A DNA stretch of 64,000 nucleotides from Paralvinella palmiformis (GCA_025642065.1 JAODUP010000030.1:824501-888500), one strand, 5' to 3'. Positions 36,035-50,280 are shown, counted from the first letter of the stretch. Made by a program: numbers and translations. The notes: generated by a model not told the origin, from the sequence alone.

Positions 36035-37068
36035 CATTGTCATATAGCATATATTGCTTTATGTCAGTGTTAAATACATCTGTTGCCTGCTTCTCTGAAA
36101 TGATTTAGTTAAAAATCATGCGGATCATTCATAAGGACAAAATAAGGTAAGTCGACACCACAGTTCTGAGATAATTTCAGATATTAAGAAAATAAAGAGA
36201 AATAAGCAGATATCTTGCTCTGATTCGATATTTGTATTTAACAAGGTGCTTTGTTTAGGCTCCCTAATTAGATCAAATGATACCTGATGAAACATTCCAC
36301 AGACATGCGGTGGTCTAAAAGAATTTTACATTGATTTATGATTTGTATGCGTTTAATGTCATGACTTTCTTCATTAATATAAACTAGCAAGAAGTTAAAA
36401 CAATGAACATGACAAAGAGAATTTCAGTGAATCGTTGAGGAAGATGTAGTCATATAATTTATTCTCCGAGCTAATATCACAAACATTCCATTGGTATTTT
36501 ACTCAGATACCTTAAAATGAACTTACAACGGTTTCTATTTTCTGAAGAAAAATACAATGGAATAATCATTCCATTTACACTTGTCATAATACCTGTTGTA
36601 CTTAAACTAATAACTTTTTGTGACTATACAAATTTGTTTTATAGATATTATAGCTATTCTTGTATTTCAATAACATAATTATCATACTTAACAGCAATTA
36701 TAATTACTTGTAGCTATGTCGTAATGCCTCTATATAAATTATCTTCAAGGGATAATAATATTCTGCTTACAAAAGTACATATTTTTTATTCACCAGAACA
36801 TATAAATATATTATTTCATTCATGCAAAATATAAGATCCTAATCTTACGTAGATTTACTTAGATACACGAAACAGTATAGTAACTTTTACATTTAAAAAT
36901 ATTTACATGACTTATCCCAGCTTCAATCACAAACATTAATCATGTATCTCCTTTTTGTGTGTAAATGTACACGTTTCAATTGTCCTGAAACCTTGTGTTA
37001 GAAAATTTTCCGCCATAATCATCATTATCAAATATAATTATTTAAGTGTCTTGCAGTAAGTTAATATT

Positions 37069-37074
37069 TTTATT
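37069..37074 (-). promoter_or_regulatory. Likely polyadenylation signal for the 37.25-38.5 kb unit
   Basis: AATAAA on the minus strand (TTTATT as printed), 180 bp after the stop at 37254. Confidence 0.5.
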
Positions 37075-37253
37075 AAGTTAACAATTTCATCTATTCTTTG
37101 TTCATGTCAAGTTCCAGTATTCCAGTAGGTATACAACTTTTTCAACATCGGCTATTTTGTATTTCAGCTCTAATACCACATTATTAAAATTTTCATAAAA
37201 CGTATTTAAAGTTATTATTATAGTATAATTTTAACTGTTCCTATTTACTGATA

Positions 37254-38507
37254 CTATGTGTTTGAAGGTTTTATATTTTCAGTTTGTGTACTGTCATGTT
37301 GGTAAATAATAAATTTCTGCCCTGTTGTAGAATAAACAAGTTGTTCTGTTTGCGTAGACACAGATGATACGTGATTACTGAAGTCATAGGTGTCTGTATT
37401 TGACGATGTTGTTATCACTTGATCAGTCTGACTGTACTCATCAACAGATGGTATATCTAATAGATGACAAGTGATTGCTGCATCAGCAACCACATGATCT
37501 GAGGTAAGTGGTAATTTAGTGATATTAGTTTGTTCATCATTGTTAAGTGCGGCTTTTGTACGACGACGCTCTAAATCTATAGCTGTACCAGTCTTAATAT
37601 CTGACTTACCCATCTTTGGTAACATTCTATGATCTAATGACATCTTTTCATTTATCGTAGTATTAACAGTCTCTCTGGCACCTGCCATGTTCTGAATTTC
37701 TGCATTCATTTCCTTTTTATGAGTAGTCACTATTTGTATTATAATATCTTGGATGATATTTGATGCAATTTTCACAGCTGAAGCGTCTTTCCCGTCTAGT
37801 TGGCCAACTTCATTGCAGCATTCCTAAATAGGAATATGTACATATTTGTATGTTTACCATTGCCTCTATGTACATGAGAATGCATAAATTTAGACACCAC
37901 ACCGAAAACATACTTATACTAAAAAATGCCTATGCCTTAAAAATAAGCCAACTCATACTTAATACAACGATATACTTACTAGAGTCATCTTAGGTGATGA
38001 TTCACACACAATCAATGGCGACTTCATTTTGTCAAACTCTAAATTAAAAACATGTTAAAATCACTTGGTTAAACGTCTACATTCACAGTTTTAATTGATA
38101 ACCCTTCAAAAATTAATATATAGTAAATTTTACTAAGATTAATTACCTTGTTCCGCACTTCTACAATACTGCACTCTCTATTTTGAATAACAAGAAACGT
38201 AATGTAAGAAATAAATAATAATTCATGATGTGCTAAATTATTTATCAGTATTATCCTCTATATTCATTACGTATAAAATATTAATTATAGATACATTTAT
38301 CATCTAGCATATGATATGATTCATTCAATGATATCAGTATAATCAACAACGTGTATAAAGAGTATATTACATCAAATCCGGTCTTATCATAGGTGAAAGA
38401 TAAAAGAAACACTCACCTTTTGTTCGAGGTGAATTCTTTTCATTTGGTGCAAGATAAATAAAACAAAAATTAGGGAGGTAATATAAACGTACAAACATTA
38501 ATACGAA
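37254..38507 (-). CDS. Three-exon unit: alternative 3' end of the REDIC1-like gene, or separate small gene
   Basis: Exons 38435-38417 (extendable upstream to an in-frame ATG near 38507), 38038-37980 and 37823-37254 join in phase to give NSPRTK-EFDKMKSPLIVCESSP and a 189-residue last exon. That exon is hydrophilic, has a helical segment (IIQDIIIQIVTTHKKE) and repeated 'QT(D/E)' motifs (YSQTDQ, STQTEQ, DSTQTEN). From memory, vertebrate REDIC1 also ends with AGIQTE-type motifs, so this probably belongs to that gene. The exon ending at 40703 leaves phase 0 and could splice directly to 38435 (phase 0), skipping the two exons between. The exon ending at 38970 (phase 1) cannot join 38435 without a stop. 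A separate promoter near 38.58 kb is the other option. Confidence 0.5.
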
Positions 38508-38753
38508 CACTGTTTCGGTAACGTTCTTCAATGTTTGCCACGTACGGGCTTGCGAGATACAGACACGCGCACACAAATTTACTAAATCAGTAAAGATGGT
38601 ATTTCAATATACACCAAATAAGTATTTTGCAATTAATAATACCGTTCATAATTTTTATTTTACAGTCAATGTGGGGTTTATATATATATAAAAAAAAATA
38701 ATAGAATAAAAAATAGTGTACATGATGTAAATAACTGATAACTATATCACTGC

Positions 38754-40246
38754 TCACAAAGGTGGGTCGACTTCCTGATTCAGCTGCTTATAATCCTTCT
38801 GATCATCTGAAAAATATACAAATTTACTTATTAAAAGTTACGATACCGTGGTCTGGTTAATCTGTAGTTAGAGCTCAACTGTACAAAATAGATCAATATC
38901 AGATAATCAAATATATCTGTTTACACTGTAATATAATGTTTTTCCTAAGTATTAATGTAAAACCAATACCTATAACAAAATGTGCCTTAGTGTTTTTTAT
39001 TTGGCTATCTGTAATTTGCTCCGATAGTGGCAAATACGGTCGCTCAGTTGTTGGTGCTGGGGTATTACTTAAAACATCACTCAAGCTGTGAACATATACA
39101 AAAAGATATAAAAAAATAAACTTAACCCACTACCAGTTATGGTTGTTTGTTCATTTTTAAATAATAAATTTTAAATAGAAACATACTGTTTGATCAGCAT
39201 TTATAACACACCGATTCAAGGGACATATACAGAACTTATGCTAATCATTAGTGTGTCTGAAGATCAATTTCGCTAACAAACTACTGAAATAAAAACATAT
39301 CCTTGTGGATCAATTTACAGAACGTCATTTGTTCAAACTTTTATTTATGTTTATGTGTAATTCAAGATTACAGGGGGATATTATTGTACATCTTCAGAAA
39401 CTGTGAAGTAAAACCTGGCCAAGAGCACGAAGTCTGCATTTCACCAATAAAAACAAAATTCCTTATATGCCACCGATGGCGATGATGAAATATACTTTAA
39501 GCGAAGTGTTTAAACAATTCATGTGGTATATAACAAAAGCATAAATAGAAAGATGTCCAGCTATAGCTTTCTCACAAATGACACCATCTTCGGTAACCCC
39601 TTTATTATATATATATACTATATATATATAAACCAATAACGAAATATCATATAGTCACAATATTATATATACATCCCCTTTGATAAAAGATAATAAACCA
39701 TCCTTGGTTTAATTACGTGTGTATAATGTTTTACCCTCAAAAATAAATAAATTGATAAACAAGTAAACAAAGAAAAATATATAATTAAGAATTATGAAAC
39801 TGTATAAAACTATATAATTACCGTCTTCTATAAAATGGTTCAATTTCAGATCCGAAAAAACTTGATTGATTCATTGTCTTTTTTATCAGGTTCTTCAATT
39901 AGAGAATGCTCACTTAATTGACCTACCTTGGAAAAAGAAAGGTGACCGATTTTAGTAATCATTTACAGACGGATGAAAAATACAACGCGGTTGTACTTAT
40001 ATTGAAAAGGTTTATTAGGAATATTGTTAATGTTTGTTTTAAGGTGGATATTAAGAATAGAAGTACTTTTAATCATAGTAATATAATGTTTGTGAGACAA
40101 GAACTATATAACAAAATCGAAGTGAGTTATTGTTTACCTAAAGATCACTGGATTTAAACATTACTAGAATTATGAAAAAATTCATTAGTTAAATAAACAA
40201 TAAACATGACTAACATGATTGGCGTACTGGTTTATAACGCACTTGT

Positions 40247-40292
<46 letters not shown>

Positions 40293-43200
40293 CGAAAATG
40301 GGAAATATTAAGAAACTTCGTTAATTTTTCAATATATAGACTACCAATTTTGACATCATAATCAGTAGAAATCGGTATTTAGATAAACAAATATCTGTGT
40401 TCTTTGTGAAAGATTCATTTTTGCATGGATTGAAGTACACGGCGTTGTTGTTCTCGCTGTTAAATTATACAACATTTACAACCTCTACAGGCTGTTCACA
40501 TGTTTTAGTTAAATCAGAACAACCAAAAGTAAACCAGCTTTCTTAGGAGAACAAACCGAAAGCGTTGAATAATATCTCCAACGAACACTGTACTCAATAC
40601 ATCAATATTGCCAAAGTGTTGTCCATGTCTAATTTAGTTATGAGCAATTAAAATCGAATTAATGAAGTAATTATTTCGATGGCTATACTTCATTTGTAAT
40701 ACCATTTGTCGATGAACACTTTTAAGAGCTGTAGTAAGTGTGATAGTGTGATACATTGATACAGATATTACTGGAGTCTTCTTCATCACATCATCTGAAG
40801 ATTTTATAGTTCCTGCATCGGTCGACTGGGACAAACGGCTAAAACTACAAATATAACAATAACAAATATGAACACGTGTTCAAAATTGATATTTTGTTAT
40901 AATCGGTAGTATTGTGAGCATAATCTTAGTTTCAAATTAATTCACCATTTAATTAATGTAATAATGCTATATTACAATTTTTAAACATACACTTCTGTCT
41001 TTTTTGCTGTGTTGTCTTTTTCCTCGTCGTGTTCTTTGGAGCTATGAAATTGCATATTATTTTCATTTTTCACGTTATAACGATTGGATATTATATGTTT
41101 ATGATTAAATTTTCTATCATCTAACATGCCCAAGATATTGCTGTGGTTTTCCTGATCAGCATAATGTTTACTGGTATAAGTAAATTCTCCCTTTCCATGA
41201 AATGAAATATCTTTGGAATGCAAATTTTCTTTAGAAATACATTTTTTGGTTTTCTTTTGGCTTTTGTTAGTTGGTGATTCATTTTCATATTTCTTTAATG
41301 GCGTCATCTGGAAGTCTTCTGGTTTATGGTACACATTAAACAACTCTGATTTATTTGTGATGGGAGGCTTGCTAAACCAATAATCTATTGTATCACCATC
41401 TTTCTGGATAATATCACCAAAATCAGATCTTTGAAAAGTAGTACCACTAGCAATTTCTGATAATAATGGCATTTCACATTTCCAGAATTGATGGGGAACA
41501 GTGTCTATAGGTGATGGTATTTTATGTAGTTCCTGTGATCTCTTTTCATCCTCAGAGCTGTCATTATACTGTAGCTTTGTACTAAACGATACTTTGGGTC
41601 CTGGCTTTGAATATGGCTGAAAAGGTGTCTAAAGGGGAACAAGCATAATATAAATACACAAAAGAAAACTTGCAGTGTAAAGTCTAGTAAGTAGTTTTGT
41701 TTTCAATAAAAAATATTCATTATTTGCTTAATCCTTTCTTCTAAAAATGCATAGAGATTTAAGCACCTAAAACCTTAAATCATCAGGAATCATATAATTT
41801 AAAATAGATGATTTTAGAAAGTTGTCTGAATATGTCTTTTTTTATATTAATGAAACAATGACCAGTAAATATAATACATCTGATTGATGACTCTTGTTAT
41901 AAAGAAAATCTACAAACCAGAGGAGAGATGTTTCCAGTATGATTCTTTAGTTCACCAGACCTAACTCTCTGGAACAGTACAAATTCCGTGACTATTATCA
42001 TATACTAGATCGACATGTGTATTCGGGCCAACCTAAACAAACTATTCCCACTTACCCTACTTATGGGGTTGTTGTTGTACAAAGATATAGCTTAACATTA
42101 AACACATACAAGACATAGTTAGGTTTCAAACGTTATCAACGTCATTTTAACGAAAAACAATATTTCGCGTGCATGCACACAAACACACACACACACACAC
42201 ACACTATATGTATTTATTTATTTAGTAATATAACCGTTCGCGAAGATTTACCCCAGAATCGACCCCTCTGTATCAAACACGTGCGCGCGCACAATCCGCA
42301 GAAGCAAAACCGTTTCTTATTCAAACGCTTTTAATTGTAATCTGCAGACAAGAAATGTATTATACAAGAACTGGTATAGAACCACTACATCACTATCTCA
42401 GTTAGTGCGCTACAACTGAAACATGGCAGTTTTGATCCTAAGATTGGGAGTGCTTTTTGACATATGATGTACTCTAATAAAGGAAATAATAGGTTTTTTT
42501 TAAATTCAAACTAAGCACACTACTCAAGATGTACTTAAAATATTTACATACCAATAGAGAAGGCGCTCTTTTCTGACGATTCTTTTCACCTTGTAAATCA
42601 AGATCACTACTGCCTGATGTTATTCCCGAATGGTGTAATGATCTTGATCCATTTGACAAGCAGACATCACTTGGCATTAGGCTTACTGGTAGTCCAAACT
42701 TTGTTGGAGTACAACTAGATAATAGTATTTGTTATACCAGTGAACGAAGGTGCCAGGGTAATTAAATGAAACGTGTACTATAAACAGTAAATCTGATTAT
42801 CAATTTTATTTTCTGTATATTATTTAATAATCTATACAAGAAGCCGTCATTATATGTGATCTTGCCATTTTGGTATGTCTACGATTAGTATTCACAGGTG
42901 TGTCAAACATTTATTTACTTACCATATTCTTCCATTCTGTTGTAAACTTTCCCATACAACAATTCATCTTACTGATTTTTATATAGGATACGCCTATAAC
43001 TAGATGTTTTAATCAGAATATAACACTAAAACGTTTGAGTTGGACCATATACGTTATATTGCAATATTACATTCACCAACCTGTCGGTGATCTCCATAAT
43101 GTTAAGTTTTGATGGGACAGGATGAACAGGTCCAAGGTCTAGATTCTGGTGACGTTTCTTAGGAGATATCATATCATCCATATTAACTTTGATAATCTTC

Positions 43201-44118
43201 ATATTTTGGTTTACTGGAAATATTACAAATAAATAAACGACATACGTGCACATGAATAATATATCGGGTAGGCAGAGGTTTGATGCAAAAGTATCGAGTA
43301 CTAACCATGTAGGTCATATTGTGCACGGATATTAAGCCATCGTTATTTTAATGAAACAGCCTACAGGTATCCCATGCTTTAAACATTTTAACAATCAAGA
43401 AATAGTTTTTAATGTTCAATACTTGTACCATGTTTTCGTGAGAAGTGACTGAACAGTTTGCATTATTACAGCTAGCGGCTTTCTATATACGCTGTTCATG
43501 TGGACAAAGAATAAGAAGTTGGTTCTTTCATAGAAATGCACATGTAGAGCTCGCCTAATTGTTCCTTTCATATAACATTAATGTGATATCGAGAGTAGAT
43601 GGAAATACAACCACCAGCATATACTTATTTCATACCATTCAACAGTTATACCAAATATGCATCAGCACAAGGATATTCAGATGAAGCGGGCTTATGGCTT
43701 GCTTTTATATTTTATGTCAGTTTTATGAAATTAGTGTCTGTACACTGTGGCTAAGTGTGGCTCGGTTATAGAAGTTTTCCAAAATAATGGCACATCGTTT
43801 TTCATTCGAATTATATAGGGTTTATAAAATATTTAGTGTTCGCATCCGCTAAGTCAAGTCGGGCTATATCCTATAATACACACACACGCACACACACAAA
43901 CGAGATCAAGTAACATTATACACGTAAAGTAAGACAAAATAATAAAGCATGTGTCCAGCTGTAGACTAACTACCTGTATTTATATCAGCATTATGTGTTT
44001 TATCGATGGTGTGTATTGAAAGAAGATCCTGGCTAATACCACACGACTTTGTTCTGCTTGGTGACCATGTCTTCAGTCTTTTTACTGTGGTCTTCAATTT
44101 TTGTCTTTCAAAGAACTC
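38754..44118 (-). CDS. REDIC1: REDIC1-like (C12orf40 homologue) meiotic crossover factor, eight exons, first exon not found
   Basis: Exons in transcript order: 44118-43974, 43213-43081, 42714-42552, 41628-40991, 40844-40703, 39892-39822, 39085-38970, 38806-38754 (stop). All borders are AG/GT and all phases agree, giving 486 residues without the first exon. Identification rests on remembered family blocks: QKLKTTVKRLKTWSPSR near the start (vertebrate 'HRLKSKMKLLGVLSP'), then VNMDD...KKRHQNLDLGPVHPVPSKL (vertebrate 'VNM...RKHDLELP...CVPSKL') and TIDYWFSKPP. The protein is hydrophilic and disordered, with no enzymatic motif. Vertebrate REDIC1 acts in meiotic prophase, supporting MSH4-MSH5/HEI10 crossover intermediates; the role here is by homology only. 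The missing first exon lies beyond the hAT relic. The acceptor of exon 6 (39893-39894) has a weak pyrimidine tract. The phase series makes the gene structure firmer than the name. Confidence 0.72.
42385..42455 (+). repeat. Degenerate tRNA-headed SINE fragment
   Basis: Reads CTATCTCAGTTAGTGCGC (A-box-like), then GGCAGTTTTGATCCTAAG (B-box-like) in a REDIC1-like intron. Too diverged to assign to a family here. Confidence 0.4.
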
Positions 44119-44527
44119 CTGGATATAATAATAATAATAATAAATAATAATAATAATGTGTTACAACTCTATATATAGGTTACTATTGTAAACATAACTG
44201 ATCACGTCACAAGGTAATTTGCATTAAATTTATAATAGTTTCCTAATAATGGACTATTATGACAGATTTCTATACATTATAACACACAACATACTTTTCG
44301 GCATTCTATGGAAATGGTTTGGTACACATTTAGAAATTGATGCCTCCATATATTACATTATAAACTGGAATTAGATATAAATCTATCCTTATTATGTTTA
44401 CATGTCTGTTATTTATATCACAGTTATTGTTTATTTGCTATAACTATATTATTTGGATATATCGGCTGCGACTTGCTGTTGGGCTACATGGGTACTAATT
44501 ACAGAATTGCTTCTTTTACGATGATAA

Positions 44528-45135
44528 CAGGGGCGGATCCAGCATTTTTTAGGTGGGGGTTCTAAACAAGGCTGAAGCCATTATGCGAGTCACGACATGC
44601 CGAGAAGGGGGTGAGACAAAAAAATAGAAATCAGATAATGCTTAGATGGCTTCTGAAGTACTACAAAAACCGAACTTTTCAAGTGTATAATGTGTAAAAA
44701 TATTTAATAAGGATACTGACCATTTATTTCAAAGTGCATATTTATGAGAAAGAAACAATGATATTTAAAATATTTATTACCTCATGTAAATCTACATCAG
44801 TTAGTCGAAAAGGCTGGCCTTGAATAAACGCATAGGCTGTTTTTAATGAAACTATCTGCAAATGTTTGGAAATCATTGTGTTTACTGTAATGTATTTTGA
44901 TTAATGTTAAGGCAGAAAACCCTGTGTCAGCCATCGGGCTCTTCAAATGGCTTTTGATTAGCCTCAACACAGAGAAACTACGCTCTGCTTCCCCATATGT
45001 GACAGGCAGAGTACATGCTAATACCAGTAAAATTATAATGTTCAGAAGGGAATCTGGATATGCAGACACTAAGGATTCCATCAAAATATCAGGTAAATCG
45101 ACCCTGTTAGACTGAGGGAATGAACAAACGCTCAA
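44528..45135 (-). pseudogene. hAT-family transposase C-terminus with terminal inverted repeat
   Basis: The minus-strand frame (45135-44797) reads PDSLLNIIILLVLACTLPVT, YGEAERSFSVLRLIKSHL and FSALTLIKIHYSKH: the hAT C-terminal dimerisation region (usual pattern 'LPVTxxxAERSFSxLRxIKxxLRSxM'). About 270 bp downstream the element ends with CAGGGGCGGATCCAGC (44528-44543, on the plus strand), typical of ZMYM/TTF-type hAT ends. The N-terminal zinc finger and catalytic core are absent, so this is a 5'-truncated relic in the presumed first intron of the REDIC1-like gene. Confidence 0.8.
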
Positions 45136-45747
45136 TAAAAACGAACCACACCGGAAATAAGTGTTTAATTACGCTTTCGTGTGCTATCTGATCATGAAAC
45201 GAAAGAAAACCACAACAATAAAATAATGTGGGCCAGAACGTTTTAACGACTTATGAGTTATGTACTGTAGGCCTAATATAAATATGAAGTTTTACGAAAA
45301 TGTTCCACACCAATTTAAGCTTATATACGCTTCATTTTAATTAAGAGTATAAGCAAATGACAGGTTTCGAAAGATACCGAAAATTTAATCATATAAGTCA
45401 CCTTGGCTTGAATTTTAATCCTTATAGTTATATAATAGTAATGCAAAATTGTGAAATACCGAAAACTAAGACATGCGGGTGATGCAGATAGTGAGCCATA
45501 TAATAGTTATAACTTATCATATGTTATGTGAGAGACAACCCAATTATTTCGGAAAGACTATTGGATCCGAGTAGTCGTATACTATTTGCTTACACGTTGA
45601 TGTTTTTTCTCCTGTTGCCATTTTACACCACGAGTTTTAGTCCAAGACCAATTCATGCTTCCAACCCGAGAGCGAGCAGGCAGACGATACAGAATTCCAG
45701 ATTGATGCTTTGAACTGTGCCACAAAAGTAGGTGCGAGTCATTGATC

Positions 45748-45936
<189 letters not shown>

Positions 45937-46029
45937 CTAGATAGCAGATGGCCGTGTTTTGTTGACGCCGCCAGGCCACCACCGAGACCTTCCAGTGACA
46001 CTCGCCTATCTATGCCATAATGGCTCAAC

Positions 46030-46980
46030 TTCAGTGATGCCTTTATTCAATTATTATTTGTGTTTAATAAATTAGGCGATATTGAAATATATTAGCACTT
46101 TAATGTTTAGCTTCATCAAAATTGAATTCGAAATTAGTTATTATTATTATAGAATGAAGACCGCATGTCCTCGAATACTAAAATGCCGTGCCGCAACCTA
46201 AAATATTAGCTGGTCAACTGTCTTGTGCAATAATGCTTTGGCATTTATTGATCTAGGGGATAGTAATTTGGTTTTCATGTTTCTTATTTTTTTATTTAAT
46301 ATATAATAGTAATACTTTATTAAAACCATAGATTTTTATTAACCTTATTATCTTACCAACTTCCAGTTGCAGTGTTCCCTCGCCCGGATAAAATATTGCT
46401 CGTTTCTAATTTGATTTTTGATATATTTATTCAGCAAGCATTTACATAATACTATAATACAATTTTTTTCTCAAATGCATATGTTCATAGTTACATGCTC
46501 AACTCTGTGGTAATTAGTGATGAGTGACAGAAGCCCTATAGTTCAACAAGACAGGGGAATATGTCACAAAATGCCAGGATAAATACACTACAGCTGTGAC
46601 AATCGTGGGAACGGAATCCAGGCACGGCTCAGTGACACCGCAAGCACTAATTATTATTAATAAGTACCATCTTAAAATGATTGCTAAATGACTTAATTGG
46701 GGGTTTTAGAAGTAATTTATGTTGGAATCAAGTACCATATAGCTAGACCCTTGTGACACAGACTTTTCGATGCTATTGAAATTCGTCGTTAAACTACATG
46801 CGGATTTTGTCTATTTCGGGTATCATGTGTGTGTATCGTTTGATGTAAAGGGAATTGTGAGCAGGGGCGGGAGTATTCTTTGAAAAACTTTATACACGTA
46901 TTTGGCTATTTGCAGTTTATATAAATCATCAAGTTTATCAACTTAGTGAATTAATTCCCCCCCCCCCCATTTTGCGAATG
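46030..46980. other. Intergenic; no gene seen
   Basis: AT-rich DNA with a poly-C run near 46957-46968. No domain-bearing frame and no repeat I can name. Confidence 0.55.
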
Positions 46981-46989
46981 TCATGTCGA

Positions 46990-49155
46990 TATTTTACAAA
47001 AGTTTCATTATAAAATATTATTTTTGCTTTGCGTTTAAGATTATTAGAGACATTTCGATACTTACAGAATTAGAGCGAAGGTGCGACCATTTCTTTGCCA
47101 ATTCTTTTTCTGTATAGTTTATTAAGATTACGAGAAGACGTAATAAGCCCATTAGTCATCCAGGGATTTCGTATTATGTGAGAGGCAGGTATCATAATTG
47201 TTTTCTCTTCCACTCACTTTATTTGAAAATTCTACATATGCATCATCTGTATTCAGTGGCTCCAGATCCTGCCAGATGGTACTTTTTAAAGTATTTATTA
47301 TTTTAGATTTTTCAGTTTCATTTATATGTCTAGACTTAATTATTTTTAGTTTGTTTTTGTTTGAACACGCAACCTACACATATGATTACTGGTAGATGCT
47401 CTGAAATGTCAAGAGTAAGAATAACAGAATGTATATGCGGCTGGCGTTTAGTGGATACATAAATATGATCAATTAGTGTTGCACTTGTATGGGTTATGCG
47501 TGTGGGTTTTGTTATTGTTAGTAGAAAACCATTTGTTATAAATGTATCAAATATATCTTCGGGTCTTTCTCTGCTGATCAATTTTTATGTAGTCAAAATT
47601 TTGGTCTGTGCCAATTATTAGGTCATGTTTGTAGTTGTGAAGTTTTGTAATAATACTTTCGTACATACTAATTGAACTGTTTTCATTAGTATTTGGCACA
47701 CGGTATATTTCACAGACTACTGCTGCTTTAAATTTGTCAAGGTGGACTTCAATAAAAATTGATTCAAAGATACCTGAAACATTTATAGCAAGATCATCTC
47801 TCGGTTTATAATTGTGTTTATTATTTATATGATTGCCACTCTATTTGAATTAATTATATTTTGATATAGCAAATTATAGCCTGGGATTTTGAAGTGGTTT
47901 GAATTATATTCAGAGAGAGGAATGTTTCGCACAACAGAATAAAGTCAATTTCAATGTTATTGTTGTACAGTTCGGAAATAAACATTTTAAAATTATTGAA
48001 CTTGGCAGGTAAGCTTTGTATACTGAGGTGAAGAAGTGTATAAGTAAATTTATTTTCCTGTTGATTTGGTGGCCTAATAGTTTTGTAATTCAATTTGTCT
48101 GGATCATAGTAAGGTGATGTTATACCAAATAAATTTGTATTTATTTAGAAATGTATTCAAATCAAATTAGGTTCCAATGGTACCATCATCATTAGCCATT
48201 TTCGATATGGATTTTTTTTTAATGTTTCATAATTAGTATTTTCGGTGCCACAAATTAAGCCTAGCCGGTACAACACCACTGTAATTGTACACAAGTATAG
48301 TCTAATGAGTTAATGGATACACTCTCTTAACATATAGACAAATTGTGGATATTTGCCTATTTTAACAATATAATTATTTACTTGTATAAACACATAATAT
48401 TTATATGACAATATCGCTAATCAGGTTGTGCATTTGAATTGACTTTACGAAATGACGAGATTTTGAATTATTACGTTGATTTTTTGACTACACGTTTTCT
48501 ATGAAGTACGGCTCTGTTAAGCAATGCAAGATTACTAGTTTATGTATGTGCTTAATGGTATAAGTTATGGGTTGTTGTTTTTTTCACATTCGGGGAACTC
48601 AGCGGCAAGCCACTGCACATTCATGGGTAGCATCAGTGTTCCCTATAATTATTAACACTGTATCAACAACCTAGCGAAAAATAATATAACGTAAAATAAT
48701 TGTATTGGCACTTCAAAATATTACTGTTACTACAAAATAACAAACTGTAATTGTGTTCACGTGAAGAACGTCTTCAAATAACTTTAAAGGAGCATTTTTA
48801 CATCATATTCACTCTCATTCGGCGGTTCTGGCATTCCAGATATTATTAAACTATTACTCATGGTCACACAGTCAAGTTGCAGCAGACGTTATTTTAGCAG
48901 ATTATTCTCCCGTTGCAAAAAATCGATCTGAGCATTTTATTTGTGGGTTTTTAGTGTAAATCTCACTCAACTGTGATGTATGATCTTGAATGCAAGCTTG
49001 CATATCCTTAGCCCAAACAGGTTGACCCATTGTGAATGAATCGTGTTGTCCAAACAATAGCAGTTGGGAATATCTCGGATGTAAATATTTCGGCCGCACA
49101 TTCTAGACTCTAATGTGACTGTGAGGTTAGACGCAATATTATTGTTTTTAAACAT
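46990..49155 (-). pseudogene. Decayed LINE: ORF1-like piece, endonuclease, pre-RT region
   Basis: From high to low coordinates: 49155-48902 has an unassigned frame with QACIQDHTSQLSEIYTKNPQ and CSDRFFATGE, possibly ORF1. 48093-47854 gives LLHLSIQSLPAKFNNFK and IDFILLCETFL, the start of an AP endonuclease. 47850-47590, in another frame, gives EIYRVPNTNENSSISMYES and DLIIGTDQNFDYIKI. 47581-47336 gives FITNGFLLTITKPTRITHTS, LIDHIYVSTK and LTLDISEHLPVI, the endonuclease end. 47320-47050 gives NPWMTNGLITSSRNLNKLYR, the linker before reverse transcriptase. RT itself is missing; frameshifts separate all pieces. Confidence 0.8.
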
Positions 49156-50077
49156 CCTGATTTTATACCGCTATTCAAAATCAAACCACAACCCAGTCAA
49201 TACAGCACTAGCCAACAAATAGTTTGTTAAAACTATGAAATGTACGAAAAGTACAAGTCTCAAAATACGAATCTATGGAATGATAACACATACGCTGTAA
49301 ATAGTTTGGCGGATGCTCGATGTGAGTACCCCGAAGGTCCAACCTATAACCTCAAATACATGCTAAAAATGAGTACTGTCGTATAGATAAGAGTAAAATG
49401 AACGGTAAGTAAATAAATAAAGGGGAATCAATTGGTTGGGAACTAAAACTATGAAAACACCACATTACATATAATATTCACAAGTACCGGCATTTCCCTT
49501 TAAATCGCACGCTGAAAAGTCCGGTCGCATTGCATTCCACAAAATCTTTGAATGGGACGAACTTCGATCATCCTGTTATTCTTGTTTCTGTTTTATCCAC
49601 CGTCATCTTGGAAATGAAACGCGTAAAAATGTTATTCAAAGTCATTAATCCGGTCGTGCGTCAGTCGTAATTGTTGCTAAGGACAACTCTCCCAAACAAA
49701 TGCCGTACTCAAGTGTTTGATGACGTTCTGTGTTTTAACACTTCGTGCATCACAACAAATTCATTGTACAAACGATCAAATAGCAAGAACACCAGCCGTG
49801 CATGTCAAAAAGTTATTTTATGTTATGTTTTATCCTGCGATTAAATCATCATATTTTATGATAATTTAACTAAGTTGTGATAAAGCTCTTTAATTATTGA
49901 AACAATTAAGATACTCCGCTTGATATGGAAGACATTATTATATTATCTTGTTCATCTATGTAAACGATTGATATGTGGAACAATTATTACATTGGAAAAT
50001 ATGATCAAACTGTGTAATCTTAAAATTCAGTATAAATGCTGCACTAAATAAAAAAATTTCAAATTATATAGTATTTA

Positions 50078-50280
50078 CCGCCTCTGGGTAGGGTGTGTGT
50101 GTGTGTGTGTGGGGGGGGATTTACCCATGGTTATGATCATACTGTGCGTGAGATCGGAGCTTCGAATCCCGACCGTAGTACTATAGTAGGAGGATGTTTC
50201 ATCCATCCAGGCAGCCACTCGACCCATTTAGCCTACCATGTGCACAAAAGCGGCCGTAAAACACCAATCGTCATTCGTTT
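50078..50280 (+). mobile_element. SINE family 1 copy, plus orientation
   Basis: Head from about 50078 is disrupted by a (GT)n and poly-G run; B-box-like AGCTTCGAATCCCGACC follows, then AGGATGTTTCATCCATCC, the family body TTTAGCCTACCATGTGCACA and the tail GGCCGTAAAACACCAATCGTC. Confidence 0.75.

Noticed and set aside
38417..38970. Direct splice from the REDIC1-like exon ending 38970 to the exon at 38435
   Set aside because: Phase 1 to this exon produces a stop shortly after the junction; only exon 5 (ending 40703) is phase-compatible.
44897..45115. Plus-strand frame
   Set aside because: Antisense shadow of the hAT dimerisation domain.
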